Below, piece after piece: positions 8,389-17,900 of a stretch of DNA of 64,000 bases. A model generated the notes under the pieces. That model was given only the letters and a program-made list of their open reading frames with translations. It was not told the origin of the DNA and did no database searches. A program made the position numbers and the translations under genes. The stretch is from assembly GCA_948438085.1 (NCBI GenBank), contig CAOJKP010000005.1, positions 1 to 64,000 of the forward strand. Reading direction: 5' to 3'. Source of the DNA: an uncultured Clostridium sp. (GTDB lineage Bacteria > Bacillota > Clostridia > TANB77 > CAG-508). Each line of letters opens with the position of its first letter. Position 1 is the first letter of the stretch.

Positions 8389-9240
8389 TTACATAGATAT
8401 AAACATATTTTCTAAAGTTTGCTTTATATATTCTGCAGATGATTTAGGTGATATTTTACCAGGTAAGGCAAGTGCTAATATATACTTTTTATTTAGTATC
8501 TCTACTTGGTTTTTATCTACTCCTCCTGGCGCTGATGCTAAATCTATTATTAATGTTTCTTCTTTTATTTGTTCTAATTTTTCTTTATCTAATATTATGC
8601 TTGGTATGGTATTAAATATTATATCAAATCTAGCTAAATTATTTTTTAAATTATTTATATCTATAGGTTCGTATCCATATGATTTTATCCATGCTAAATC
8701 TGATTTTTTTCTTGCCTCACATGATACATTAGCCCCTATTCCATCTAGCATTTTTGCTAATATTTTACCAATTCTTCCAAATCCCATAATTAAAACATTA
8801 CTTCCACATAAATTTTTTGGTATATTACTTATTGCAATTTGTATTGCTCCTTCTGCAGTTGATATAGCATTTAATATTGCCAATTCTTCTTGTTCTAATA
8901 TGTCTATAATTTGTACATTTTTATTTATAGCAAGTTCTTTAATTTGGTTTGTTAAATTTCCTGCTATAATTGTTTTTCCATTAGCTTGTGAAAATAATTC
9001 TTCTATCTGTATTTGCTTTTTACTATATGGTGTATTAATTTTTATTCCATCTTTAGAAAAAGGTATTGCACTTATTATTACATCTGTATTTTCTATGCAT
9101 TCTTCTACTGAATTATTTATATTTTCAATTTCAGTTGACTCTTCTAATGCATAAGTTCTAACATTATAGTTATCCTTTAGCATATTTACTAGTTTCACTA
9201 TACGCAAATCTCCACCTATAATAGAAATATCTTTTACCAT
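8389..9240 (-). CDS. dpaA: Dipicolinate synthase subunit A
   Basis: 283 residues, close to the B. subtilis SpoVFA length. The N-terminal domain (SIIGGDLRIVKLVNML, VIISAIPFS) is followed by a Rossmann dinucleotide site GFGRIG at 153-158 and the family segments DLASAPGGVD and ALALPGKISPKSSAEYI. With subunit B it oxidises dihydrodipicolinate-level precursors to dipicolinic acid in the mother cell; Ca-DPA then loads the spore core. No dpaB flavoprotein lies beside it: uppP follows and a TPR gene precedes. It should be under sporulation control, but no sigma-K site was assigned. Confidence 0.88.
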   Translation of the reverse strand: MVKDISIIGGDLRIVKLVNMLKDNYNVRTYALEESTEIENINNSVEECIENTDVIISAIPFSKDGIKINTPYSKKQIQIEELFSQANGKTIIAGNLTNQIKELAINKNVQIIDILEQEELAILNAISTAEGAIQIAISNIPKNLCGSNVLIMGFGRIGKILAKMLDGIGANVSCEARKKSDLAWIKSYGYEPIDINNLKNNLARFDIIFNTIPSIILDKEKLEQIKEETLIIDLASAPGGVDKNQVEILNKKYILALALPGKISPKSSAEYIKQTLENMFISM

Positions 9241-9290
9241 AAATTCCTCCTTATAGTATATAATTATATTGTATAATGCATATTTTATTA

Positions 9291-10484
9291 CTAGTCTCTT
9301 TCTTTTTCTATATTTATTTGTTTTTCTTTTTTGTTTTGTGCCTTTAAATTATTAATATTAATTTTTCCAACTAATTTTGTAGTGTTTTCTAAATGTTCTA
9401 TTGCTTTTAATTCCTTTTTACTTAGCTTTGTTTCTTTTATAGGTGTTTCTTCTACAGGATAATGTAAATATGCCTTAATTGGTATAAATAATGGCTCTTC
9501 CTCAGCTTTTTTATAGTATGAACTGTCTGTTTCTATCGCTACATTTATATACTTTATTGCATTTTCCTTATCACCTTTCAACATGCAAATCTTTGCTAGG
9601 TAAAAATATGCTTTTGGTTCCATTTCTTCTGAATCTATACATTTTTGAAAATATTTTTGAGCTTCTTCTAAATCATTATATATTAAATTAATATGTGCTA
9701 GATTATAATAGGTTGTATATTCTAATGTATTAATTGCTGCTGCTTTTTCATAACAATTTTTTGCATTTTGAAAATCATTTAACATTGTATAAACCATTCC
9801 TAAATTGTAATATAGTTCATAACTTGTTGGATTGTATTTTATTGCATCATTATATATATTTGCCGCTTCTTTATATCGTTCTTGATTACAATATATATCT
9901 GCTAATAATTGAGTTGCCTTAAAATACTCTGGTTTTTTCTTTAATAATGTTTCTAGCATTTGTGATGCTTCATTTGGTTTTCCTAGTTCATTTAACAAAT
10001 ATGAAATTCTATAATATGTATCATAATCTTTTTTATTGTTATCTATTGCTTGCACATATTCATCTATTGCTTTTCTCATTCCGCCTTCTTTTTCATAAAT
10101 CTGTGCTAGCCTTTTATGTCCTAAATAGCTTTCTGGATACTTTGTTACTAAATCTATTAAAAATTTCTTTGCTTGTTTATTATTCTTAAATATAGTTGCA
10201 ATTAAACTGAAAAATATATACATAATTTCTGAAAAATTCACTTTATACTTTTCTAAAATTATTATTATTGCAGGAATTATAATAGCAAAAATATACATTA
10301 TTAAATTTAAGGCTATTCCATATTTTAATACAAATATTATTTCTATAAAATCAATTGCTATCCCTACAGCTTGTATACACAATATTATTAAATAATTTGT
10401 ATCATTTTTTTTTATCATTTTATAAAAAATGCATATAAATAATAAAAATGCAATTACATTAAATATTATTTTTGAAATTAACAT
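9291..10484 (-). CDS. Membrane-anchored TPR-repeat protein
   Basis: 397 residues. Three N-terminal hydrophobic helices within 1-90 are followed by about six or seven tetratricopeptide repeats (about 110-330). Examples are YLGHKRLAQIYEKEGGMRKA, YELYYNLGMVYTMLNDFQNA and TTYYNLAHINLIYNDLEEAQ. The C-terminal tail is lysine-rich and charged. TPR arrays are protein-binding scaffolds; no enzymatic domain is seen and the partner is unknown. A sigma-A type promoter lies at 10514-10542 and the gene ends 50 nt before dpaA. Confidence 0.75.
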   Translation of the reverse strand: MLISKIIFNVIAFLLFICIFYKMIKKNDTNYLIILCIQAVGIAIDFIEIIFVLKYGIALNLIMYIFAIIIPAIIIILEKYKVNFSEIMYIFFSLIATIFKNNKQAKKFLIDLVTKYPESYLGHKRLAQIYEKEGGMRKAIDEYVQAIDNNKKDYDTYYRISYLLNELGKPNEASQMLETLLKKKPEYFKATQLLADIYCNQERYKEAANIYNDAIKYNPTSYELYYNLGMVYTMLNDFQNAKNCYEKAAAINTLEYTTYYNLAHINLIYNDLEEAQKYFQKCIDSEEMEPKAYFYLAKICMLKGDKENAIKYINVAIETDSSYYKKAEEEPLFIPIKAYLHYPVEETPIKETKLSKKELKAIEHLENTTKLVGKININNLKAQNKKEKQINIEKERD

Positions 10485-10513
10485 ATACCGCTCCTTCCTT
10501 TAAGTCTACTACA

Positions 10514-10542
10514 ATTTTATGACAATTTTCATTAATTGTCTA
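10514..10542 (-). promoter_or_regulatory. Promoter of the TPR gene
   Basis: Minus strand: -35 TAGACA (10542-10537), 17-bp spacer, -10 TAAAAT (10519-10514), ending about 30 nt before the start codon. An inverted repeat GACAAT...ATTGTC (10521-10540) overlaps the -35 side and could be an operator. Confidence 0.5.
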
Positions 10543-10596
10543 GTGTTTATATAAAAAATAACATTTTTATTTATGTTTAGTCTTAGAAGGATAATT

Positions 10597-10755
10597 AGCG
10601 CGAAGGAAGAAATGTTTTAAAATATTTTAGAACGATGAGGAGCCATGCGTGGGGGACCAATAGAAACTGTCAAAATGTGTTAACATTTTGTACTGTTTCA
10701 TTGGGGAATGGCGACTGTTCAAAATATTTTAAAACATTTACTTCCTGGAATCGGT
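10597..10755. repeat. Structured repeat element, copy 1 (unrecognised)
   Basis: A GC-richer ~159-nt island between two minus-strand genes. Left GGAAG...AAATGTTTTAAAATATTTT pairs with right AAAATATTTTAAAACATTT...CTTCC, a stem of about 28 bp. Inside are GCCAT/ATGGC, GAAAC/GTTTC and a terminal CAAAATGT-GTTA-ACATTTTG hairpin, with GCGTGGGGGACC and TGGGGA unpaired in between. It has no reading frame of note. Copy 2 (24235-24393) is inverted and about 94% identical without indels. It could be a structured RNA gene or a mobile hairpin; the transcribed strand is undetermined. Confidence 0.8.
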
Positions 10756-10767
10756 ATTTATTGTGAC

Positions 10768-10812
10768 AATTGTAATAAGATAACCTTATTATAAGGTTAT
10801 CTTATTACAATT
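10768..10812 (-). terminator. Terminator of the histidine kinase gene
   Basis: Arms 10768-10789 and 10791-10812 are a perfect 22-nt palindrome with minimal loop. It overlaps the kinase stop codon, so it marks the 3' end of the two-component operon. Confidence 0.7.
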
Positions 10813-12301
10813 TATCTAATTCTAAATCGAAGTAAAATTCAACTCCATTTTCCTTATTTATTACTCCATAATCTAATTCATAGTTATTCATTATTGCTTT
10901 TACTAATGATAATCCTATTCCTGTTCCTCCATCTTGTCTATTTCTAGACTCATCTACTTTATAAAATCTATTCCATATTCTTTGTAAATTTTCTTCTTTT
11001 ATGTTGTCTCCTGTGTTAAACACTGATATTCTTATTTTATTTTTTTCTATATTTATATTAGTAGATATAATTATTTCTTTAACATTATCTCTCTGTTTTA
11101 CATGCTTTATTGCATTTGTTAAGTAATTTGTTAATACTTGCTCTATATAAAATTCATCTGCATATACATAAACTGAATCTGTACACATATTTTGAATTTT
11201 TATATTATTTTGTTCTATTATTAGTATATTCTTTCTTATTACTTCTCTTATCAATTCACATATACAAAATGGTTTATTGTCAAATTCCCTCTTTCCATAT
11301 TCTAACTTCATAAGTTCTAATAGTTGTTTAACTAATTTGTCCATTTTATTTGCTTCATCTAATATTACTTCTGAATAAAATCTTCTATTTTCCTCATCTG
11401 TATTTACATTTTCAATTAATCCTTCTGCATACCCTTGAATTAGAGCTATTGGTGTTTTTAGTTCATGTGATACATCAGATATAAATTGTTTTCTCATTTC
11501 ATCTATTTTAGATTTTTCTTCTATATCTTTTTCAAGTTCAATATTGGTTGACCTTAATTGCTTTATTGTTCTTTCTAATTTGTCAGACATTGTATTTATA
11601 CTTTTTCCTAAATCATTAATTTCATCCTCTGTATCTGTTATTCTATATTTATGACTAAAATCTAAATTCGACATTTTTTTTGCTATGTTATTTAATTCTA
11701 CTATTGGATGAGTAAATTTTCTTGATATAAATGAAACTACTACTCCTCCTATTAATATTGTAATTCCTCCTATTAAGTATAAAAACTTATTAGATATTTT
11801 TACGCTTTCATGAATTGAAGCAATAGGCATTCTTATATAAACCATATATCCATTGTCCATTTGTGCTCTAAACATTATAAATGTTAGTCCACTTTTTGTA
11901 TCATCAATTTTTGTTATATTAATTTTACTTTTTTCATTTTCCTTTTCATTTTCTTTTCTAATCAAGCCATATGGATACTCTTTTATAGTATTTGCAAAAA
12001 AGTCACTATCAGTTGAATATACAATAATGTTTTCATCTGTTTTTATCACAATATCAAAATTATTGTTTACAGCATCTCTTTGTAATTCTAATTCTAAATC
12101 AATATCTTTATTATTAATATAATAGTCATTAATTTTATGATAAACTTCAAAAATGGAACGTTCTTTATTGTAGAAATAGAATGTTTCTAATACAAAGTTA
12201 TTTGTTATTATAAGAAAAGATATTATTATTAATACTACTATACATAATGTTAAAAATAGTTTTATTCTTACTGATTTCAAATAAACATTTAATTTCTTCA
12301 T
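10805..12301 (-). CDS. Sensor histidine kinase
   Basis: 498 residues. Two membrane helices (12-34 and 173-193) flank an extracytoplasmic sensor. They are followed by HAMP (about 190-245), a coiled coil, HisKA with phospho-acceptor His279 in ISDVSHELKTPI, and HATPase_c (about 380-498) with the N-box YLTNAIKHV and G-box GGTGIGLSLVKAI. It autophosphorylates in response to an unknown envelope signal and passes phosphate to the adjacent response regulator. The start overlaps the regulator stop (TAATG), implying translational coupling. It resembles the PhoR/YycG-like class, but without the PAS domain that class often has. Confidence 0.95.
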   Translation of the reverse strand: MKKLNVYLKSVRIKLFLTLCIVVLIIISFLIITNNFVLETFYFYNKERSIFEVYHKINDYYINNKDIDLELELQRDAVNNNFDIVIKTDENIIVYSTDSDFFANTIKEYPYGLIRKENEKENEKSKINITKIDDTKSGLTFIMFRAQMDNGYMVYIRMPIASIHESVKISNKFLYLIGGITILIGGVVVSFISRKFTHPIVELNNIAKKMSNLDFSHKYRITDTEDEINDLGKSINTMSDKLERTIKQLRSTNIELEKDIEEKSKIDEMRKQFISDVSHELKTPIALIQGYAEGLIENVNTDEENRRFYSEVILDEANKMDKLVKQLLELMKLEYGKREFDNKPFCICELIREVIRKNILIIEQNNIKIQNMCTDSVYVYADEFYIEQVLTNYLTNAIKHVKQRDNVKEIIISTNINIEKNKIRISVFNTGDNIKEENLQRIWNRFYKVDESRNRQDGGTGIGLSLVKAIMNNYELDYGVINKENGVEFYFDLELDKL

Positions 12302-12969
12302 TATTTTACTTCGAATTTGTATCCTACTCCTCTCATAGTTTCAATATATTTTCCTTTTTTTCCTAGTTTATGTCTTATTTTTTTTATATGACTATCTATT
12401 GTTCTTGAATCTCCATAATAATCGTAATTCCATACATTATTTAATATTTTATCTCTTGATAATGCAATTCCTTGATTATCTACTAAATATTTTAACAATT
12501 CATATTCTCTTAGGCTCATTTCTACATTTTTTTCATCAACCTTTACTGTTCTTCCATCTGAATCTATTATTATTCCTCCATAATCTTCTACATTATTTTG
12601 CTTTTCTTTAGTTCTTCTTAATATTGCCTCTACTCTTGCTACCAATATTTTAGGACTAAATGGTTTAGAAATATATTCATCAACTCCAAGTTCAAATCCA
12701 AATAATTCGTCTTGTTCTTCTCCTCTTGCAGTTAACATTATTATTGGTACATTTGAAGTTTGCCTTATTTGTCTTAGTACAGACCATCCATCAAGTTTTG
12801 GCATCATTACATCTAATAAAATTAATTTTATTTCATTTTGTTTTTCTTCAAAAATATTTAAGGCTTCTTCTCCATCTTGTGCTTCTATAACATTAAAATC
12901 TTTTTGCACTAAAAAATCTTTTATTAATTTTCTCATTCTAGATTCATCATCAACAACTAATACTGTCAT
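12301..12969 (-). CDS. OmpR/PhoB-family response regulator
   Basis: 222 residues. The receiver domain (1-118) has acidic DD at 7-8, phospho-acceptor Asp53 in LLDVMMPKLDG, T80 and K102 in SKPF. A winged-helix DNA-binding domain (about 128-222) carries LREYELLKYLVDNQG and RTIDSHIKKIRHKLG. It is first in the operon with its kinase. The ATG follows AGAGGTGA. The regulon is unknown and no neighbouring transporter or hydrolase hints at the signal. Confidence 0.95.
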   Translation of the reverse strand: MTVLVVDDESRMRKLIKDFLVQKDFNVIEAQDGEEALNIFEEKQNEIKLILLDVMMPKLDGWSVLRQIRQTSNVPIIMLTARGEEQDELFGFELGVDEYISKPFSPKILVARVEAILRRTKEKQNNVEDYGGIIIDSDGRTVKVDEKNVEMSLREYELLKYLVDNQGIALSRDKILNNVWNYDYYGDSRTIDSHIKKIRHKLGKKGKYIETMRGVGYKFEVK

Positions 12970-13119
12970 AAAAATTCACCTCTTATATAGTTTTTATGTA
13001 TTATATATTATGATTGTGTCTTATTTGTGAAAAGCCAATTAGAAATTCTATATCGGACTGCTAAAGGCATCCCTTACACTTCTTGGATTTATTTTTTAGC
13101 TTTTATACAATATAAAGTG

Positions 13120-14457
13120 CTATCTTTCTTCTATATTATTGTTATTTTCATCTTGCATTTTTGTTTGTTGTTCTTGTTTTACAACTGGTTGTGCGATTTC
13201 TAATAATTCATCTAATTCTTCTTCGGTTATTGAATTCTCAGTAATATATGTTATTCCGTCATCTTCATTTGGTCTTAGTGTTGCAAATACTGTATTATTA
13301 TCTAAAATATAACAAGTTTCATCTTCTGCTTTATATGCTATTTTAAAATCTTGTAGTTCTTCTGTTTGTCCTGATTCTAAACATGCTGAACATATTCCCA
13401 TTTTTAATGCTAAATTGTCTGTCTGCGGTAAATTAATAATTTCATTTTGTATCATTAAATCTATAAGATTATTTTCTACATTATAATATTTATGAGGTTT
13501 GCTTATTCTAGTACTTATTTTTTCACTGTCTTTTATATCTTTTCCAATAATTTCTTCTTGTTTTTCATCATAATATTTCATGCTATTGTTTATTTTTCTA
13601 ATAATATTAGCTACCCTAATCAATTTTTCATTATCACAATTTTCTGCATACATCATTGTATTACATTGCCTATATAATTCTTCTATTTCTTCTACAGTAT
13701 ATATTTTTGATTCTTCTATGTCTACTTTAAGATTATTTTTAAAATTGTTTTGATTAATTTGTTTATATATATAATTTTCTTCTTTTTTTCTTGCACTTTC
13801 TAAAGCCTCTTTCTGTGCTTCTACTCCATATTTTTCATTTATTTCTTCAATTGACATAGATGGATTTAAAAAGCTTTTTATATATTCTTTTGGTATTTGA
13901 AGAGCTCCTACTCCTCTATATGCTAAATCTTTAAGTGGTGTTCTATACATTCCATATGGATTTTCTGTTTCTAAAGAATTTAACATAATAATTTTACCAT
14001 CTTTAAATACTCCTATTGCACAAGCGGTAGGATCAATAATTAAAGTTATATTATCTTCTTTTACATCCACTGCTACAACTACATGATTTCCAAGAATATC
14101 TTCTGAACTTTCTTCTCTTATTGCATAAATTATATTATAAAATAAAATATCACCATATTTACTAATCTGCTCTGACTTACCATCATTCAAATGTGTAGGT
14201 TTAATTGCTTTATTATTGCCAGTACCATTTGCATGCACAACAAATACTCTTGCATTATACTTTTCATAAACTGCATCCAACTTTCTTGCAATATTTTCTG
14301 CCATATGTCTACATACACCACTCCCACTTCCATCTTCTTTTTCTAAACTCATTCCCAAATAGCCTTCAATTTCCATGTCTGATGTACCATATCCTCTACT
14401 AGAATTATACATATCATCTATACTTTTCATAAATATTTCTAAATCTGTTAATTCCAT
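13120..14457 (-). CDS. Transglutaminase-like (papain-fold) protein, function unknown
   Basis: 445 residues, not assignable to a named family by eye. The first 150 residues carry a Cys-His-Asp layout typical of transglutaminase-like/papain folds: C49 in GSGVCRHMAENI, H125 in GNHVVVAVDV and D142 in LIIDPTACAIG. This is inference from motif order only. The rest is charged and helical (YGVEAQKEALESARKKEE), and CSACLES near residue 360 is a small Cys pair. The tail is Gln/Glu-rich. No signal peptide, so probably cytosolic. It lies 13 nt after the 148-residue membrane protein, behind dnaE. Confidence 0.5.
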   Translation of the reverse strand: MELTDLEIFMKSIDDMYNSSRGYGTSDMEIEGYLGMSLEKEDGSGSGVCRHMAENIARKLDAVYEKYNARVFVVHANGTGNNKAIKPTHLNDGKSEQISKYGDILFYNIIYAIREESSEDILGNHVVVAVDVKEDNITLIIDPTACAIGVFKDGKIIMLNSLETENPYGMYRTPLKDLAYRGVGALQIPKEYIKSFLNPSMSIEEINEKYGVEAQKEALESARKKEENYIYKQINQNNFKNNLKVDIEESKIYTVEEIEELYRQCNTMMYAENCDNEKLIRVANIIRKINNSMKYYDEKQEEIIGKDIKDSEKISTRISKPHKYYNVENNLIDLMIQNEIINLPQTDNLALKMGICSACLESGQTEELQDFKIAYKAEDETCYILDNNTVFATLRPNEDDGITYITENSITEEELDELLEIAQPVVKQEQQTKMQDENNNNIEER

Positions 14458-14470
14458 TTCATTTATATGA

Positions 14471-14917
14471 TTAGCATATTGGTCTATTCCGCTTAATATA
14501 ATCTTCTATTTCAGTGGCATATTCAATTTCGTTTTGCTTTTTTATTGCCTCTGATTGATATATAGCCTCTCCAACAAGTAAAGCTGATGCACTTGAAGTT
14601 GTTATTCCTAAAGCAGATAGTGCTATTCCTAATGTCACTTTTATTCTGTTTTTTATTGCATCAATAGAAAATTTGCCACATTCTGCTTCTATCTCTTCTT
14701 GCTTTATTTTTCTTAATAATTTATTGTATTTATGTGCTCCATATCTTAAATATATTGCTTCATATTTGCCTTCTTCTTTTAATTTTTCTAAATCATTTTC
14801 CTTATATTCATCACTTGCATATTTGTTATATACTTTTCTTCCAAATTTTTGAAAAATCGCTTCATAATTCTTTTCTTTTTTTAATTGTTTTATAATACGT
14901 TTTTCCTCTTTTGTCAT
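14471..14917 (-). CDS. Small protein with internal repeat and one membrane helix
   Basis: 148 residues, unrecognised. A 21-residue unit occurs twice: LKKEKNYEAIFQKFGRKVYN (about 12-31) and LKEEGKYEAIYLRYGAHKYN (about 45-64), giving a charged helical N-terminal half. One hydrophobic segment (about 92-118, Ala/Ser/Leu-rich) is followed by a short charged tail, so it is probably a membrane protein with a large cytosolic face. It is sandwiched between dnaE and the transglutaminase-like gene with short spacers, so these are likely one transcript. Confidence 0.55.
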   Translation of the reverse strand: MTKEEKRIIKQLKKEKNYEAIFQKFGRKVYNKYASDEYKENDLEKLKEEGKYEAIYLRYGAHKYNKLLRKIKQEEIEAECGKFSIDAIKNRIKVTLGIALSALGITTSSASALLVGEAIYQSEAIKKQNEIEYATEIEDYIKRNRPIC

Positions 14918-14941
14918 TTAAGCTTCACTCCTTAAACTATA

Positions 14942-17900
14942 TCATTTTTCAATGATTATAACTCTATTTTCTCCAATTATTTCTTTAAATTGTTTTATTA
15001 TTTCATCTGTTAAAAAAATTGCTCCACATGGTTTTTGTTCATCATTTTCTTTTATAAATATGGCAATATTATTTTTTTCTCCATTAAAGAATTTTATTGC
15101 TCCTCTTAGTTTTTTCTTTGTTTCTTCTTCTAAATTAGTTATATCTAATAAAAGATTTTTTGTTTTATTTTGTTCAAATTCTGTTATTTTATTTGCAACA
15201 ATTTTTGTTTCTTCATCTTCTCTTATACTTAAACGCCCTTCTATTAATACAATTTTTTCTTCCATTAAGATATTTGATGCTTGCATATATGCATTTTCAA
15301 ACACTATAATTTCTGCTTGCCCATATAAATCTTCTAATGTTAAAAAAGCCATTATTTTATTTGTTTTTGTATATTTTTTCTTTATACTTGTTATTATTCC
15401 TGCAATTTTTATAGTTTGTCCATCTTGATATTCATTTGCTTTTTCTTGTTCTTCTATTTCTTCTTGTGACGATTCTCTCATTTTTAAAGTATTTATTGTG
15501 CTTACCTTTGAAATTTCTTGCCTTAGGCTCTCTAGTGGATGTCCTGATATATAAATTCCAAGCATTTCCTTTTCCATGGACAGTAATTCTTTTTTTCCAC
15601 ATTCTTCTAGTACAGTATATGTATATTTTATATCATTCATTTCATCATTTTCAGGTGCTAAGTCAAACATTGTAACTTGTCCTTGTAACATTTTTTTAGC
15701 TGAATTTTGAATTGTATCTATAATTGTTTCAAATGATGCAAGCAATGTATTTCTTGTTTGTTCAAAATTATCAAATGCTCCTGCTTTTATTAAACTTTCT
15801 ATGCATTTTTTATTTACAGATTCTTCACTAACTCTTTCACAAAAATCTGTAAAATTTTTGTATTCACCATTCTTTTTACGTTCTGCAACAATTGCATTTA
15901 CTGCACCTATTCCAACATTTTTTATACTTCCAAGTCCAAATCTAATTTTTTTATCATCTACTGTAAATTTTGTGTAACTCTTGTTTATGTCTGGTTTTAA
16001 TATTTCAATTCCAAGTCTTTTACATTCTTCAATATAATCTGGTACTTTATCTAAATTTCCTAAAAAGCTATTTAATGTCGCTGCCATAAATTCTTCTGGA
16101 TAATATGCTTTTAAATATGCTGTTCTATATGAAACTACTGCGTATGCAGCAGCATGTGATTTATTGAATGCATATTTTGCAAATTCTGCCATTTCATCAA
16201 ATATTTTATTTGCAGACTTCTCATCTATTCCATTTCTTACACAGCCTGGGATTTCAATATTTCCATTATCATCAAGTTTACCATTTATAAAATATTCTCT
16301 TTCTTTTGCCATTACATCTAGTTTTTTCTTTCCCATTGCACGTCTAACAAGATCTGCTCGTCCTAATGAATATCCAGCAAGATCTCTTACAATTTGCATA
16401 ACTTGTTCTTGATAAACCATACATCCATATGTTACATTTAATATTGGTTCTAGAGATTTGTGCGTATATTCTGCATGTTCTGGGTTTAATTTATTTTTTA
16501 TATATCTTGGAATTTGGTCCATTGGTCCTGGTCTATATAAAGAAACTCCAGCTATTATATCTTCTAAGCTATCTGGTTTTAATTCCTTCATGAAATTAGT
16601 CATTCCTTGGCTTTCAAATTGGAATATACCAACACTTTCTCCATTTGCCCATAATTTATATACTTTAGGGTCACTCATATTCTCATCAAATTCCACTTGT
16701 ATATTACGATGCTCTTTTACTAAATTTATAGCATCTTGTATTACAGTTAAAGTCCTTAATCCTAAAAAGTCCATTTTTAGAAGTCCCAATTCTTCCAATG
16801 TTGTCATTATAAATTGAGTAGTTATAGCACCATCTTTAGGGTTTACATATAGTGGAACATAATCTACAACTGGTTGTTTCGTAATTACTATTCCACACGC
16901 ATGAGTTGATGCTTGTCTTGGCATTCCTTCTAAAGCCATGGCAATATCTAATACTTTTTTTGTTTCTGGATTTGTATCATATTCTTCCTTTAATTCTTTA
17001 TTTTGTTCTAATGCTTTTTTTATTGTTATATGTATTTCATTTGGTATCATTTTAGCAAGTCTATCGGCTTCTGAATATGGAATATCTAGAGCTCTACCAA
17101 CATCTCTTATTACCATTTTAGCTGCCATTGTTCCAAATGTTATAATTTGAGATACATGGTCGTATCCATATTTTTTACATACATAGTCTATTACTTCTTG
17201 TCTTCTTTCATAGCAAAAGTCAACATCAAAATCTGGCATGCTTATTCTTTCTGGATTTAAAAATCTTTCAAAAAGTAAATTATATTTTATTGGATCTATA
17301 TCTGTTATTCCTATTGCATATGCAAGTATCGACCCTGCACCAGAACCACGTCCTGGACCTACTGGAATCCCTACTGATTTTGCATAATTTATATAATCCC
17401 AAACTATTAAATAATAGTCTACATATCCCATTTTATCTATTACGCTTAATTCATATTCTGCTCTTTTAATTATTTCATCATTTGGATTATCTCCATATCT
17501 TTTTTTCATGCCTTCACAACAAAGATATTTTAAATAATCATAGTGAGTTTTATACTCTTTTGGCACATCATAGTTTGGTAATATTGTATGTCCAAATTCA
17601 AATTCTACATTACATTTTTGGGCTATTTTTACTGTATTTTCTATTGCTTCTGGTATATTCTTAAAGTATTCAATCATTTCTTCTTGAGATTTAACATATA
17701 ATTCTTCTGTATCAAATTTCATTCTTGTTTCGTCATTCATTTTCTTTCCTGTTTGAATACATAATAATACTTCATGATTATAAGCATCTTCTTTTCGTAA
17801 ATAATGAGCATCATTTGTTGCTACTAAAGGAATATCTAATTCATGCGCTATTTGAATTATTTTTTGATTTACTAATACCTGCTTAGGTATTCCATTATTT

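Noticed and set aside
10597-10755. Group II intron domain V or SRP RNA
   Set aside because: GAGCCAT resembles part of domain V, but the AGC triad stem, GAAA loop and the SRP GGAAGCA core arrangement are missing.
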